A stretch of 64,000 nt of DNA. Origin: 40CM-4-68-19 sp036513415 (GTDB lineage Bacteria > Myxococcota > Myxococcia > Myxococcales > 40CM-4-68-19). Both the position numbers and the translations under genes were made by a program. Shown piece by piece: positions 34,080 to 43,030 of the stretch (positions within the stretch are counted from its first letter, which is position 1; each line of letters begins with the position of its first letter). The DNA lies in the NCBI GenBank assembly GCA_036513415.1, contig DATBZA010000107.1, positions 1-64,000 of the forward strand, in the 5' to 3' direction. The notes below the pieces were generated by a model. The model saw nothing but the letters and a program-made list of their open reading frames with translations. It was not told the DNA's origin and ran no database searches.

Positions 34080-34454
34080 ATGTCAAAGCTCAGCATCTCA
34101 CTTGCCGCCGCACTCGCGCTCTTCGCCGCCACAGCCGGTGTCGCGCGCGCGAACTCGATCCCGACCAGCACCGACGAAGCTCGCGCACAAGCGGGTCAGT
34201 ACGTCGAGGGGCTTGGCAGCCCCGATCTGTACGCGGCTGCCCCGACGAACGGCGCCATCACCAGCACGGACCAGGCTCGCGCGCAGGCCGGCCGCTCGCT
34301 CCCTGCCGAATCCGGGGCCTGGGTGGCACCCATGATCGCAGAGAACGAGGATGAAGGGCGCGCGGCCGCGTACGAAGGCCGCCAGGTCCCGATCGAGAAG
34401 GAGCCAGTGGCGGTCGTCCCGGCAGTTCCCGGCACGACTGAGGGAAGCAATTGA
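34080..34454 (+). CDS. Small secreted protein with DEARA repeats, copy 2
   Basis: The 124-residue product has a signal peptide ending GVARA-N, then repeats TSTDEARAQAGQY and TSTDQARAQAGRSL and a third degenerate ENEDEGRAAAYEG, and an acidic tail. It is a paralogue of the 116-residue protein at 22.5 kb, with nearly the same signal peptide and mature N-terminus. AAGGAG at 34,067-34,072 sets the start at ATG 34,080. Expression appears tightly bounded: a conserved 67-bp block lies upstream and a strong intrinsic terminator directly downstream. Function unknown; abundance as a secreted or envelope-associated protein is suspected. Confidence 0.75.
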   Translation: MSKLSISLAAALALFAATAGVARANSIPTSTDEARAQAGQYVEGLGSPDLYAAAPTNGAITSTDQARAQAGRSLPAESGAWVAPMIAENEDEGRAAAYEGRQVPIEKEPVAVVPAVPGTTEGSN

Positions 34455-34463
34455 CGACCACGG

Positions 34464-34492
34464 AGCACCCGGGACCGCGTGTCCCGGGTGCT
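34464..34492 (+). terminator. Strong intrinsic terminator hairpin after the DEARA-repeat gene
   Basis: AGCACCCGGGAC (34,464-34,475) pairs perfectly with GTCCCGGGTGCT (34,481-34,492) across a 5-base loop, starting 9 bases after the stop codon. A pyrimidine-rich TTCCCTTTGTCTCT follows rather than a pure T-tract. Confidence 0.75.
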
Positions 34493-34678
34493 TCCCTTTG
34501 TCTCTGGACGGGTTCGTGACTCCTCCTCGCCAGTCGCCGCGGCGCAGTCCACGGTTGAAGGGCCCCAGGCCAGGCCCGCCCTGGCAGATCGAGGCGAACC
34601 GGATCAAGCTGCAGGGCTTCATACGAGGCGAGGTCAGCGCCCTGATGGCATGGGGAGCAATCGGAAGCGAGGCCCGAT

Positions 34679-34955
34679 ATGAGAACGTTACCGGTCGTCT
34701 TTCTGTTTGCGTGGGTGGGACTGCCGACGGGTCCGGAGCTCCTCGCTGAGGCCCTGCGGATCTCGGTCGCTGGGGCTGCTGGCCGGCGGCGACATCATCC
34801 TCGTGCTGGGGGGCATTGAGGTTTCCGCGGACGCCGCGTCGTTCGACCGGATCTACGGATACCTGACCAACCTGAAGCCCGGAGACATGGTCGCGGTCAG
34901 GGTCCTCCGCGACGGCAAGGTCGTCACACTCTCCGGACGAGCCCAGCGGCTGTAA
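34679..34955 (+). pseudogene. Frameshifted/truncated PDZ-domain protein remnant
   Basis: A frame starting at ATG 34,679 encodes a signal-peptide-like MRTLPVVFLFAWVGLPTGPE and then LLAEALRIS, after which it enters nonsense and stops. A different frame over 34,770-34,955 encodes the second half of a PDZ domain: GLLAGGDIILVLGGIEVSA and LKPGDMVAVRVLRDGKVVTL. The parts fit one secreted PDZ protein broken by a frameshift and internal loss around 34,765-34,780. The remaining PDZ lacks the first beta strand. It could instead be two unrelated short frames, but the domain match is good. Confidence 0.55.
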
Positions 34956-34994
34956 CGCCGGCCGATTGCTCTACGTCATTTCAAAGGGGAACTC

Positions 34995-35321
34995 CTACTT
35001 TCGTCGGCGGGTGCTCGGTACGGTGGGTGGCCGATCGCGCGGGTCGGTGCCGTATCCAAACTCTGTTTCGCCGGTGGTTCCGACGAAGGGCCCGCCCGTC
35101 TCCTCAGGCACCTCCGCGTTGAGGTTGTCCTCTGCTGAAGACTGGCCCGACGTTGCGGCCTCGACGGATTCCTCCCCGAGCTCCTCGGCGAGATCGTCGT
35201 GCTCAGCCCCAGGAATGAGGGCCTCGGCGTCTTCGTGTTCGCGCTCCGGCTCCGGCCGACTCGGTTGTGAGGACGCGTCGCGTTTTGTCACGGAACTACG
35301 TTTTTGTCTTCCGGCCACCAT
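34995..35321 (-). CDS. Acidic, probably disordered hypothetical protein
   Basis: The 108-residue product has a basic start (MVAGRQKRSSVTKRDASSQP) followed by an acidic Glu/Asp/Ala-rich stretch (EREHEDAEALIPGAEHDDLA) and a Gly/Thr/Arg tail. No domain or signal peptide is visible. CGGAGG is just 2 bases before ATG 35,321; a longer frame from 35,381 is possible. It is divergent from the MEDS-domain gene. Confidence 0.55.
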   Translation of the reverse strand: MVAGRQKRSSVTKRDASSQPSRPEPEREHEDAEALIPGAEHDDLAEELGEESVEAATSGQSSAEDNLNAEVPEETGGPFVGTTGETEFGYGTDPRDRPPTVPSTRRRK

Positions 35322-35399
35322 GTCCTCCGACCTGATCTCAACCGATCGCCGAAAGAATAACACCACCCGTTTCCGCTGCACGTCACTCGGATGCGGCTT

Positions 35400-35410
35400 A
35401 GGGGCTACGC
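35400..35410 (+). promoter_or_regulatory. Shared 11-bp upstream element, copy 1 (before the MEDS gene)
   Basis: AGGGGCTACGC recurs exactly at 46,605-46,615 before the OmpA-like gene, with CATTC 22 bases after its first base in both copies and a GTTCCAGGC further on (35,441-35,449 here). No protein is known to bind it. Confidence 0.4.
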
Positions 35411-35533
35411 AGGAGGGCGTACATTCCGGTCATGAGACGCGTTCCAGGCGAGGCGCGAGCTCGCGGTGTGATGGCATCGAGCGGCCAGAGCGCTATCATC
35501 CCGCGCAAGGCGGAGTGCCTTTCGGAGGTACCG

Positions 35534-36184
35534 ATGGGAACCAACGACCGCCCCGTGCAGTTTGCAGGGGGCATCCTCGGCCAGCAACGTCACGTTTGCG
35601 CCTTCTTCAGCAGCATCGACGAGGAGCACAGGGTCCTTCACTCGTTCATCAAGGACGGCCTTGACGGCGGAGAACGGGCTTTCCACATCGTGGACCCCGA
35701 CCTCCGGGAACAACATCTGAAGCGACTCGCGGAGGGGGGCATCAATGTCGAGCAGGCAATGGGCACGGGCCAGCTGGAGGTGCGGCCATGGCAGGACGCT
35801 TACCTCCGCGGAGACCGATTCGATCAGCACGCCATGCTGGCCTTGCTCGAAGAAGTGCTCCAATCGGCCGCAGCAGGAGGATACCCGCTCACGCGGCTGC
35901 TGGCGCACATGGGATGGGCGCTACTCGACAAACCAGGCGTGGAGGACCTGCTCGAATACGAGATTCGCATCAACTACATGCTGCCAAAGTACGACGACCC
36001 GGTGATCTGCGCGTACGACCTGACGAAAGTTCGCTCTACCGTGGCGATGGACCTGATCCGGACCCACCCAGTCGTGATCATGGGCGGGTTGCTGCATGAC
36101 AATCCGTTCTTCGTTCCTCCTGACCAGTTCCTCTTCGAGTTACGTGAGCGACGGCGATCGCAACGGCGCGAGCAGGCGAGCTGA
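35534..36184 (+). CDS. MEDS-domain sensory protein
   Basis: The 216-residue product is a single MEDS domain (found in DcmR-like sensors and anti-sigma factor antagonist circuits), with HVCAFFSSIDEEHRVLHSFI, DGLDGGERAFHIVDPDLRE and AMGTGQLEVRPWQDAYLRGD as marks. MEDS domains are proposed to bind small organic ligands; none is proven here. GGAGGT lies 6 bases before ATG 35,534, which is preferred over an earlier frame start. The next gene, a large PAS histidine kinase, starts directly after its stop codon, so the two should act together as sensor components. Confidence 0.85.
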   Translation: MGTNDRPVQFAGGILGQQRHVCAFFSSIDEEHRVLHSFIKDGLDGGERAFHIVDPDLREQHLKRLAEGGINVEQAMGTGQLEVRPWQDAYLRGDRFDQHAMLALLEEVLQSAAAGGYPLTRLLAHMGWALLDKPGVEDLLEYEIRINYMLPKYDDPVICAYDLTKVRSTVAMDLIRTHPVVIMGGLLHDNPFFVPPDQFLFELRERRRSQRREQAS

Positions 36185-39100
36185 ATGTACCCAGAGCCCG
36201 ATGCCGAGATCTTCCGGCTGCGAACGGCGCTCAGGGATCTCGTGTCAGTGTCCACCATCCCGATGGCGTGGCTAGGGAGGGAACCGTCCGAAATCGCCGG
36301 CGGCGTCGCCGAAGTGCTGATCGGATCGCTGTGCCTCGATTTCATTCATGTCCGCCTCTGCGATCCCACGAGCGGTGCCACGGTCGAAGTCACGAGGGGG
36401 GACGCGTGGAAGGCGTTTCCGCGATGGCTGCAACGGCACCTCGCCAGCGCCGGCCGGCTGTCGGGAAAGGAAGTCATTCCAGACGTTGGCGACGGAGCGC
36501 AGCCCTGCCGCGGTCTTCTCGTTCCCCTGGGTGTCGATGCGCAGGGCGGGTTGGTCGCTGCAGCCTGTCATCGCATCGACTTTCCCGCCGAGATCGACCA
36601 GCTGCTGATTTCGGTGGCCGCGAACCACGCCGCTACGGCATTTCAGAGCTCACGAGCCGAGCAAGACCTTCGTCGGGCCCGCCGTGAGCTCGAGACAAAG
36701 GTGGCGGAACGGACGGCGGAATTGCGGCGGGCCACCGCCGAATTGCAAACGATTCTGGATGCCTCGCCGGTCGGGATCGCGCTGTTCGGCAGGGATCAGG
36801 CCATCCAGCGCTGCAACCCGGCATTCGAACGCATCCTTGGATGGAAGGCCGACATCGCGGACCGTCCCGTTTCCCTGCCTGAGACCAATCCCTCCTTCGA
36901 AGGGTTTCTCCAGCACATTCATCCCGAGGATCGAAACGGGGTCATCGAAGCCCTCGACAGGGCAACCCGCGAAAAGACCGATTTCGAAATGGATCTCCGA
37001 GCCGTTCATCTGGACGGAACGATGAGATACCTGCGCGGAATCGGTCATCCTGTGTTCAACGCATCCGGCGATGTGGTCGAATACGTCGGCACGGTCACGG
37101 ACTTGACCGAACGCAGACAGCGGGACGACGAGCGCGAGCGACTCCTGGCGAACGAGCGGACGGCCCTCGCCGAGGCCGTAGCTGCGCAGCAGCGGTTCCG
37201 CGATCTCGTCAACTCGGTCGAGGGGATCGTCTGGGAAGCGGATCTGCCGGGCTTCCAGTTTTCGTTCGTGAGCAAGACGGCCGAGCGCATCCTCGGATAC
37301 CCCGTGGAGCGCTGGTTGACGGAGCCGACATTCTGGAAGGATCACCTTCACCCGGACGATCGGGATTGGACTCTGCAATTCTACCAGGATGGAGTCAGCT
37401 GCAAACGGGACCACGATTTCGAATACCGCATGATCGCCGCCGACGGGAGGGCCGTATGGCTGCGAGACCTGGTGACCGTTGTGGTGGAAGGGGATCGCGC
37501 CACCCGCGTCCGCGGCGTCATGGTCGACATCACCGAGCGCAAGCAGGCAGAGCAGGAGCGTCAGGCCCATCTGTGGTTTCTCGAAAGCATGGACAGGGTC
37601 AACCGGGCCATCCAAGGCACGAACGACCTCGAGCAGATGATGAGCGATGTGCTCGACGCAGTGCTTTCGATCTTCAACTGCGACCGCGCATGGTTGGTGT
37701 ATCCCTGCGATCCGGAGGCTTCATCGTGGGGCGTGCCGATGGAGCACACCCGGCCGGAGTTCCCCGGCGCCTTCGCGCTGAGGAGCGGCGTTCCCATGGA
37801 CCCGGACGTCGCCCGGCTGCTCCGGACCGTGAGGGCTTGCAGCGGGCCTGTCCGATTCGGGCCAGGCTCGGAGCATCCTCTGCCGGCAGAGGTGGCGAGG
37901 CGGTTCAGCGTACAGTCCCAGATTTCGATGGCCGTCTACCCCAAGGGCGATCGAGCCTACATGTTCGGGCTCCACCAATGCTCGTACCCGCGGGTTTGGA
38001 CGCCGCAGGAGGAGCGGCTTTTCCAGGAGATCGGACGAAGGCTGACGGACGCGCTCACCACCCTGTTCATGTTCCGCAACCTGCAGGGCAGCGAAGCCAG
38101 GCTCGAACAGGCCCAGCGCGTCGCGCATATCGGTTACTGGGACTGCGACATCGATACCGATCTGGTCACCTGGTCAGACGAAACCTACCGCATCTTTGGG
38201 TTGCCCCCGCAGGACCACGCGATCACCGTTTCCGAGTTGCATGAACGAACCCACCCAGAAGATCGGCAGATCAGGGCCCGGGCAGTGGCGGAGGCGGCGC
38301 GTGGCGGTCCCCGATACGACGCGGACTACCGGATCGTGCGCCCAAGCGGCGAGGTGCGCTTCGTCCACAGCCAGGGCGATGTGACCAAGGACGCGTCGGG
38401 CCGGCCCCGCCGCGTCTTTGGCACCATCCAGGACATCACCGAGCGCAAGCGTACCCAGGACTCGTTGCGCGAAGCCCAATCGGAACTCGCCCACCTGGCC
38501 CGGGTGGCGACGGTCGGCGAGCTGGCGGCGTCGCTCGCCCACGAGTTGAGCCAACCGCTCGCCGCCATCAACACCAACGCCAGTGCCTGCCTGCGCTGGC
38601 TCGGCCATGACCGGCCCGATCTCGACGAAGTGACCGATGCCGTGCGGCGCATCATTCGCGATGGGAAGAGGGCCGGCGAAGTGATCGTGCACACGCGCGC
38701 TCTGCTGAAGAAGTCTGGGGGAAAGCGCTCGCCCTTCGATCTCGCGGACGCGTTCCGCGAGGTCGTGGCTCTCGTCCAGCCTGAGCTGTCCCGCCATCGG
38801 ATTCTGCTCCACCAGTCGCTCGACGAGGATCTCCCTTCGCTGTTGGGCGCCCGCGTCCAGCTCCAGCAGGTGGTCCTCAACCTGATCATGAACGCAATCG
38901 ATGCGATGGCGGACGTGTCCGACCGCAGCCGGGAGCTGGTGATCCGGGCGCAGCGACACGACAGCGACGGCCGCGAAGGCGTGCTCGTCGCAGTGGAGGA
39001 CACGGGCATCGGCCTGGCACCGGAGACCCTCGAGAAGGTCTTCCACCCGTTCTACACGACCAAGGAGCACGGGCTCGGGATGGGCCTGTCGATCTGTCAG

Positions 39101-39199
39101 TCGATCATCGAGGCGCACGGTGGACGGCTCCGGGCCACCCCGAATGCCGGCCCCGGCGCCACGTTCGAATTCGTCCTCCCGGCAAGTTTGGAATCATGA
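36185..39199 (+). CDS. Multi-PAS/GAF sensor histidine kinase
   Basis: The 1,004-residue soluble product contains, in order, a GAF-like domain (about 25-165), a coiled coil (about 170-200), PAS (about 190-310), PAS (about 335-455), GAF (about 470-630), PAS (about 645-760), a HisKA dimerisation domain with phospho-acceptor His in ASLAHELSQPLAAINTNASA (about 785) and a HATPase (about 870-1,000; DTGIGLAPETLEKVFHPFYT). No membrane segment is seen. The DHp/ATPase type resembles FixL and pairs in other bacteria with FixJ-type regulators; one lies at 50.0-50.6 kb. It follows the MEDS gene with zero spacing. Confidence 0.9.
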   Translation: MYPEPDAEIFRLRTALRDLVSVSTIPMAWLGREPSEIAGGVAEVLIGSLCLDFIHVRLCDPTSGATVEVTRGDAWKAFPRWLQRHLASAGRLSGKEVIPDVGDGAQPCRGLLVPLGVDAQGGLVAAACHRIDFPAEIDQLLISVAANHAATAFQSSRAEQDLRRARRELETKVAERTAELRRATAELQTILDASPVGIALFGRDQAIQRCNPAFERILGWKADIADRPVSLPETNPSFEGFLQHIHPEDRNGVIEALDRATREKTDFEMDLRAVHLDGTMRYLRGIGHPVFNASGDVVEYVGTVTDLTERRQRDDERERLLANERTALAEAVAAQQRFRDLVNSVEGIVWEADLPGFQFSFVSKTAERILGYPVERWLTEPTFWKDHLHPDDRDWTLQFYQDGVSCKRDHDFEYRMIAADGRAVWLRDLVTVVVEGDRATRVRGVMVDITERKQAEQERQAHLWFLESMDRVNRAIQGTNDLEQMMSDVLDAVLSIFNCDRAWLVYPCDPEASSWGVPMEHTRPEFPGAFALRSGVPMDPDVARLLRTVRACSGPVRFGPGSEHPLPAEVARRFSVQSQISMAVYPKGDRAYMFGLHQCSYPRVWTPQEERLFQEIGRRLTDALTTLFMFRNLQGSEARLEQAQRVAHIGYWDCDIDTDLVTWSDETYRIFGLPPQDHAITVSELHERTHPEDRQIRARAVAEAARGGPRYDADYRIVRPSGEVRFVHSQGDVTKDASGRPRRVFGTIQDITERKRTQDSLREAQSELAHLARVATVGELAASLAHELSQPLAAINTNASACLRWLGHDRPDLDEVTDAVRRIIRDGKRAGEVIVHTRALLKKSGGKRSPFDLADAFREVVALVQPELSRHRILLHQSLDEDLPSLLGARVQLQQVVLNLIMNAIDAMADVSDRSRELVIRAQRHDSDGREGVLVAVEDTGIGLAPETLEKVFHPFYTTKEHGLGMGLSICQSIIEAHGGRLRATPNAGPGATFEFVLPASLES

Positions 39200-39263
39200 A
39201 GCCCTGCGCGACGTGGCGCCAGTCGATCGAAACGTTCGGCGGCCTCGTGCGTCAAAGACGGTC

Positions 39264-41033
39264 ATGCTCAAGGGGATTGGTGTGTCGGCGGGCGTCGCGC
39301 AGGGTACGGCATACGTGGTGGCCGATCGCTTGCAGTCCACGGTTCCGCAGCGAAGGGTCCGGGCGTCCGAATTGGACGGCGAGCGCGCGCGCTTCGATGC
39401 GGCGGTCGCCCGCGCGGACGCAGAGCTCCTCGCCTTGCAGGAGGAGGTGCGCGAGAACATCGGTCCGACCCAGGCGGACATCTTCGGCGCGCAGAGGCTG
39501 GCACTGGGCGACCCCTTCCTGCGCGAGCAGGTGCTCCGCTCGGCGGCGGAGCAGCGCATCAACGTGGAAGCCGCCGTGTCGGAAGTCTTCGACGAGTACA
39601 CCAGAAGCCTGGAGGTCGCGCGGGACGGCCATCTGCGCGCGAGGGCGGCGGATATCCACGACGTACGAAAACGATTGCTCTCCGCGCTGGCAGAGCAAGG
39701 AGGCCTCGCCGATCCAAGAATCCCCGAGGGGGCGATCGTGGTCTCCGAGGAGCTCTTGCCCTCGGTGACCGCGCGCCTGGAGCTCGACAACGTGCGGGCG
39801 TTCGTGACGGAGAGAGGCAACAGGTTTTCCCACAGCTCGATCCTGGCACGCTCGCTGGGAACGCCGGCGGTCGCCGGGGTGGCCTCCGCATCGAAGACGA
39901 TCAAGACCGGCGATCGACTCATCGTCGATGGAGTGGCTGGGATCGTTTTTGTCAACCCGGAAACGTCGATCGAGCGCGAGTACGATCGCCTGGCGGCAGA
40001 TCTAAAATCCTCGAAGGAGGAGTTACGCCACCTGGTCGATCTCTCCTCCGTCACGCTCGACGGCACGACGCTTCCTCTGCTGGCGAACGTGAACAAGTTT
40101 TCCGACACCGAAGCCGCGTTGCTCTACAACGCCGACGGGATCGGCCTCTATCGGACGGAGTTCGCCTTCTCCATCCGCACCGCCTTTCCGACCGAGGACG
40201 AGCAGTACGAGGTCCTCGAGCGCGCGGCGGAGCGGATGCATCCGCGAAAGCTCGTCCTCCGGCTGGTGGATCTGGGCGGCGACAAGACCCTCACGTACTT
40301 CCCGCTTCCTCCCTCCCGGAATCCCTCCCTCGCGGAGCGCGGCATCCGGCTCTTGCTCCGGCACGTCGACGTGCTGAAGACGCAGCTGCGCGCCTTCCTG
40401 CGGGTGAGCGCGCGCCATCCGGTGTCCATCCTGGTCCCTGTGGTGATCGGGGTCGAGGACGTCCGGCAGGTGCGCGAAGTCGTGCGGCAGGTGCAGGACG
40501 AGCTCTCGGCGGAAGGAAAGCGCTTCAATCCCGCCATCCCGATCGGCGCCATGATCGAGGTGCCATCGGCCGCGCTGATGGCTCGGCCGTTGGCGAAGGA
40601 GGCCGACTTCCTCAGCCTCGGGACCAACGACCTCGTACAGTACGTGCTGGCCGCCGACCGCGAGGACGAGACCACGGCACCCTACTACCAGCCCTTGCAC
40701 CCCGCGGTCCTTCGCCTCATCGACTCGGTGGTCGAGGGCGCAAGGAGCGCCGGCAGGGAGCTCGCGATCTGCGGTGAAATGGCGGGAGACCCGCTGCACA
40801 CCGCGTTGCTGCTCGGGCTGGGACTGCGCGAGTTCAGCGTGGCGCCGCGCCAGATGCTCGAGGTGAAGGACGCCATCCGGAGAACGCACCTCGGCGAAGC
40901 GCGGCAGCTCGCGCGCATCGCTCTGGAACTCGGATCGGCCGCCGAAGTGGAGGCGCTCTTGAACGAGTACCAGCCGATGCGCAAGTACGACTCGACCGTG
41001 ACCTCCGGTTCGACCACTTTGCGCGACTTCTGA
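39264..41033 (+). CDS. ptsI: Phosphoenolpyruvate-protein phosphotransferase (PTS enzyme I)
   Basis: The 589-residue product spans the enzyme I fold: PEP-utilising N domain (IGVSAGVAQGTAYVVAD), phosphohistidine site region in GNRFSHSSILARSLGTPAVA (about residue 188), and the PEP-binding TIM barrel with DGIGLYRTEFAF, FLSLGTNDLVQYVLAADRED and the C-terminal Cys motif AICGEMAGDP. The active-site motif is a variant of the usual GGRTSH. It would transfer phosphate from PEP to HPr, but no HPr or EII gene is in the window. It may therefore serve a regulatory (nitrogen-type) PTS. ATG 39,264 is 64 bases after the PAS kinase stop, and the pair may be co-transcribed. Confidence 0.9.
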   Translation: MLKGIGVSAGVAQGTAYVVADRLQSTVPQRRVRASELDGERARFDAAVARADAELLALQEEVRENIGPTQADIFGAQRLALGDPFLREQVLRSAAEQRINVEAAVSEVFDEYTRSLEVARDGHLRARAADIHDVRKRLLSALAEQGGLADPRIPEGAIVVSEELLPSVTARLELDNVRAFVTERGNRFSHSSILARSLGTPAVAGVASASKTIKTGDRLIVDGVAGIVFVNPETSIEREYDRLAADLKSSKEELRHLVDLSSVTLDGTTLPLLANVNKFSDTEAALLYNADGIGLYRTEFAFSIRTAFPTEDEQYEVLERAAERMHPRKLVLRLVDLGGDKTLTYFPLPPSRNPSLAERGIRLLLRHVDVLKTQLRAFLRVSARHPVSILVPVVIGVEDVRQVREVVRQVQDELSAEGKRFNPAIPIGAMIEVPSAALMARPLAKEADFLSLGTNDLVQYVLAADREDETTAPYYQPLHPAVLRLIDSVVEGARSAGRELAICGEMAGDPLHTALLLGLGLREFSVAPRQMLEVKDAIRRTHLGEARQLARIALELGSAAEVEALLNEYQPMRKYDSTVTSGSTTLRDF

Positions 41034-41145
41034 TCCAGCGGCACCGCTGTCTCGAAGCTGAACAACAGGAGTCGAGCGACACGACGCCTTCCGGTTCGTG
41101 AGTGCGGGCTGCGTCTGGCGAGCGCGGCTCCGGCAAGGCTGCACG

Positions 41146-41161
41146 TGGTCCGGATGTTGCT
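41146..41161 (+). promoter_or_regulatory. Sigma-54 promoter before the PQQ-type propeller gene
   Basis: TGGTCCGGATGTTGCT matches the consensus TGGCACG-N4-TTGCW at the GG and GC elements with the required 10-base spacing, and contains a perfect TTGCT. The start would be near 41,172, about 34 bases before ATG 41,206. Confidence 0.65.
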
Positions 41162-41205
41162 CTCCGGCTCAGCGAACGTGAACGCAACCGACTTCAAGGA
41201 GAGCA

Positions 41206-42825
41206 ATGCATATGCTGACGAAGAATCGTAAAGGGCCCTGGCGAAAAGCCGTCCTGATGGGCGCCTTGCTGTTGGCCCCCGCGCTGAGCGCGGAGGACCG
41301 TTCACCCAAGTCCCAATCCAGGCAATGGCGAGTGGCGGGACAGAATCTGGACAATAGCCGGAGCCAGCCGAAAGAGCACTCGATCACCGCGGCGAACGTC
41401 ACCGGCCTGAGGGAAAAATGGGTGTTTACGACGGGTGGAGACGTCTCTGCGACTCCCACCGTGGATGGTGACGCAGTCTACTTCCCCGATTCGGGCGGCA
41501 ATCTGTTCGCGGTCGAGAAGAAGAGTGGCCGCCTCATCTGGTCTCATCAGATCTCCGAGTACGATGGTGTGGCCGGTTCCATCTCTCGTGTCAGTCCTGC
41601 CTTGGATGGAGACCAGGTCGTCATTGGGGACATCCTCAGCTCCAATCAGGTCCACAATGGCGCGAACGTGATCTCGGTCGATCGGAGATCAGGAAGACGC
41701 CGGTGGATCACGCAGGTGGACAGTCATCCGGCAGCAATCATCACTGGATCGCCGGTCGTCTTCGATGGGGTCGTCTACGTGGGGGTCTCTTCGATCGAAG
41801 AGACCCTGGCAACGAATCCAGCCTATCCGTGCTGCACCTTTCGCGGCAGCGTGGTCGCGCTCGACGCCAGGTCCGGTGCGATGCTCTGGCAGACCCACGA
41901 TATGCCTGACAACGGCGGTCAACAGGGCGGATACAGCGGCGGAGCGGTGTGGCAACCACCGGCGATCGATCCAAAGCGCGGTTCGCTCTTCATCGGGACC
42001 GGCAACAACTACACCGCGCCCGCGGAGGTGGAAGCTTGCCAGAACGCGGATCCCACCGCGAACTGCGCGGCGGCTGATGATTTCTTCGACACCGCCCTTG
42101 CATTGGATCTGAAGACCGGGCGGATCAAGTGGTCGAAGAGGCTGCAGGGGAACGACACCTGGACGGTCGCGTGTGTGCTCCCTACAGGACCGAAGGCGAA
42201 CTGTCCCGTACCCACCAGCCCGGATTTCGACCTGGGAGGATCGGGACCCAACCTGGTGGGCGGCATCGTCGGCTTTGGTCAGAAGAGCGGCATCTATTGG
42301 GCGTTGAATCCCGATGACGGCCACATCGTCTGGAGCGCGGCGGTCGGTCCAGGCGGTTCGCTCGGAGGGATCCAGTGGGGTACCGCGACCGACGGACGGC
42401 GTATCTATGTCGCCATCGCGAACAGGAACATGATGCCTTACACGTTGGTGCCCTCGGGACGGCAGATTACCTGGGGTTCGTGGAGCGCTCTCGATGTCGA
42501 CACTGGGACGATCCTCTGGCAAACCGCGGACCCCACTCCAGGCACCATGGACCTGGCCTCGGTGAGCGTTGCAAATGGCGTCCTGTACGCGGGCTCCTAC
42601 TCGGGGCAGATGTACGCGCTGAACACGATCACCGGAAACATCCTCTGGGGCTTTGCGAGCGGGGGCTCGGTACTGGACGGGCCATCCATCGTGGACGGCA
42701 CCGTCTATTGGGGATCGGGTTATCGAAACATCCCCCCCGGAACGGGAAACAACAAGATCTACGCGTTTAGTGTTTCTGGTTCGGACGATCATGAGGAGCA
42801 GTCGGACGATCAAGGCGAGCATTGA
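41206..42825 (+). CDS. Secreted PQQ-type beta-propeller dehydrogenase, polyvinyl-alcohol dehydrogenase-like
   Basis: The 539-residue product has a signal peptide (AVLMGALLLAPALSA) and an eight-bladed quinoprotein-type propeller with W-motif-like repeats (WVFTTGGDVSATPTVDGDAV, GSVVALDARSGAMLWQTHDM, GQMYALNTITGNILWGFASG). A vicinal Cys-Cys pair in AYPCCTFRGSV is the feature that in PQQ alcohol dehydrogenases lines the cofactor. The family match is closest to cytochrome-type polyvinyl-alcohol dehydrogenase, but no CxxCH haem site is present. Whether PQQ is bound is unproven. ATG 41,206 or 41,212 follows AAGGAGAG; a sigma-54 promoter precedes it. Confidence 0.85.
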   Translation: MHMLTKNRKGPWRKAVLMGALLLAPALSAEDRSPKSQSRQWRVAGQNLDNSRSQPKEHSITAANVTGLREKWVFTTGGDVSATPTVDGDAVYFPDSGGNLFAVEKKSGRLIWSHQISEYDGVAGSISRVSPALDGDQVVIGDILSSNQVHNGANVISVDRRSGRRRWITQVDSHPAAIITGSPVVFDGVVYVGVSSIEETLATNPAYPCCTFRGSVVALDARSGAMLWQTHDMPDNGGQQGGYSGGAVWQPPAIDPKRGSLFIGTGNNYTAPAEVEACQNADPTANCAAADDFFDTALALDLKTGRIKWSKRLQGNDTWTVACVLPTGPKANCPVPTSPDFDLGGSGPNLVGGIVGFGQKSGIYWALNPDDGHIVWSAAVGPGGSLGGIQWGTATDGRRIYVAIANRNMMPYTLVPSGRQITWGSWSALDVDTGTILWQTADPTPGTMDLASVSVANGVLYAGSYSGQMYALNTITGNILWGFASGGSVLDGPSIVDGTVYWGSGYRNIPPGTGNNKIYAFSVSGSDDHEEQSDDQGEH

Positions 42826-42986
42826 TCGGATTCGAATGCTTGCGCCAGCCCCGTAGCAATCCAGCGATCTCGTGGCCCGGCGGTCCATCCTCGGATGCCG
42901 CCGGGTCACCCCGCAGCTGTGTCGTCAGGCTGTCAGGAATCGATCAGTTCACGACATGAACGGGGTCGCTCGCCTCGGAACGGCGA

Positions 42987-43002
42987 TGGCACGTCGCCTG
43001 CA
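42987..43002 (+). promoter_or_regulatory. Sigma-54 promoter before the DUF4136 lipoprotein
   Basis: TGGCACGTCGCCTGCA is the best match in the window: all seven bases of TGGCACG, correct GG-N10-GC spacing and TGC with A following, one substitution (TTGC read as CTGC). The start would fall near 43,013, leaving an 18-base leader with GGAGG at 43,021-43,025. Confidence 0.8.
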
Positions 43003-43030
43003 TTTCGGTGTTGAACCAGTGGAGGAAATC

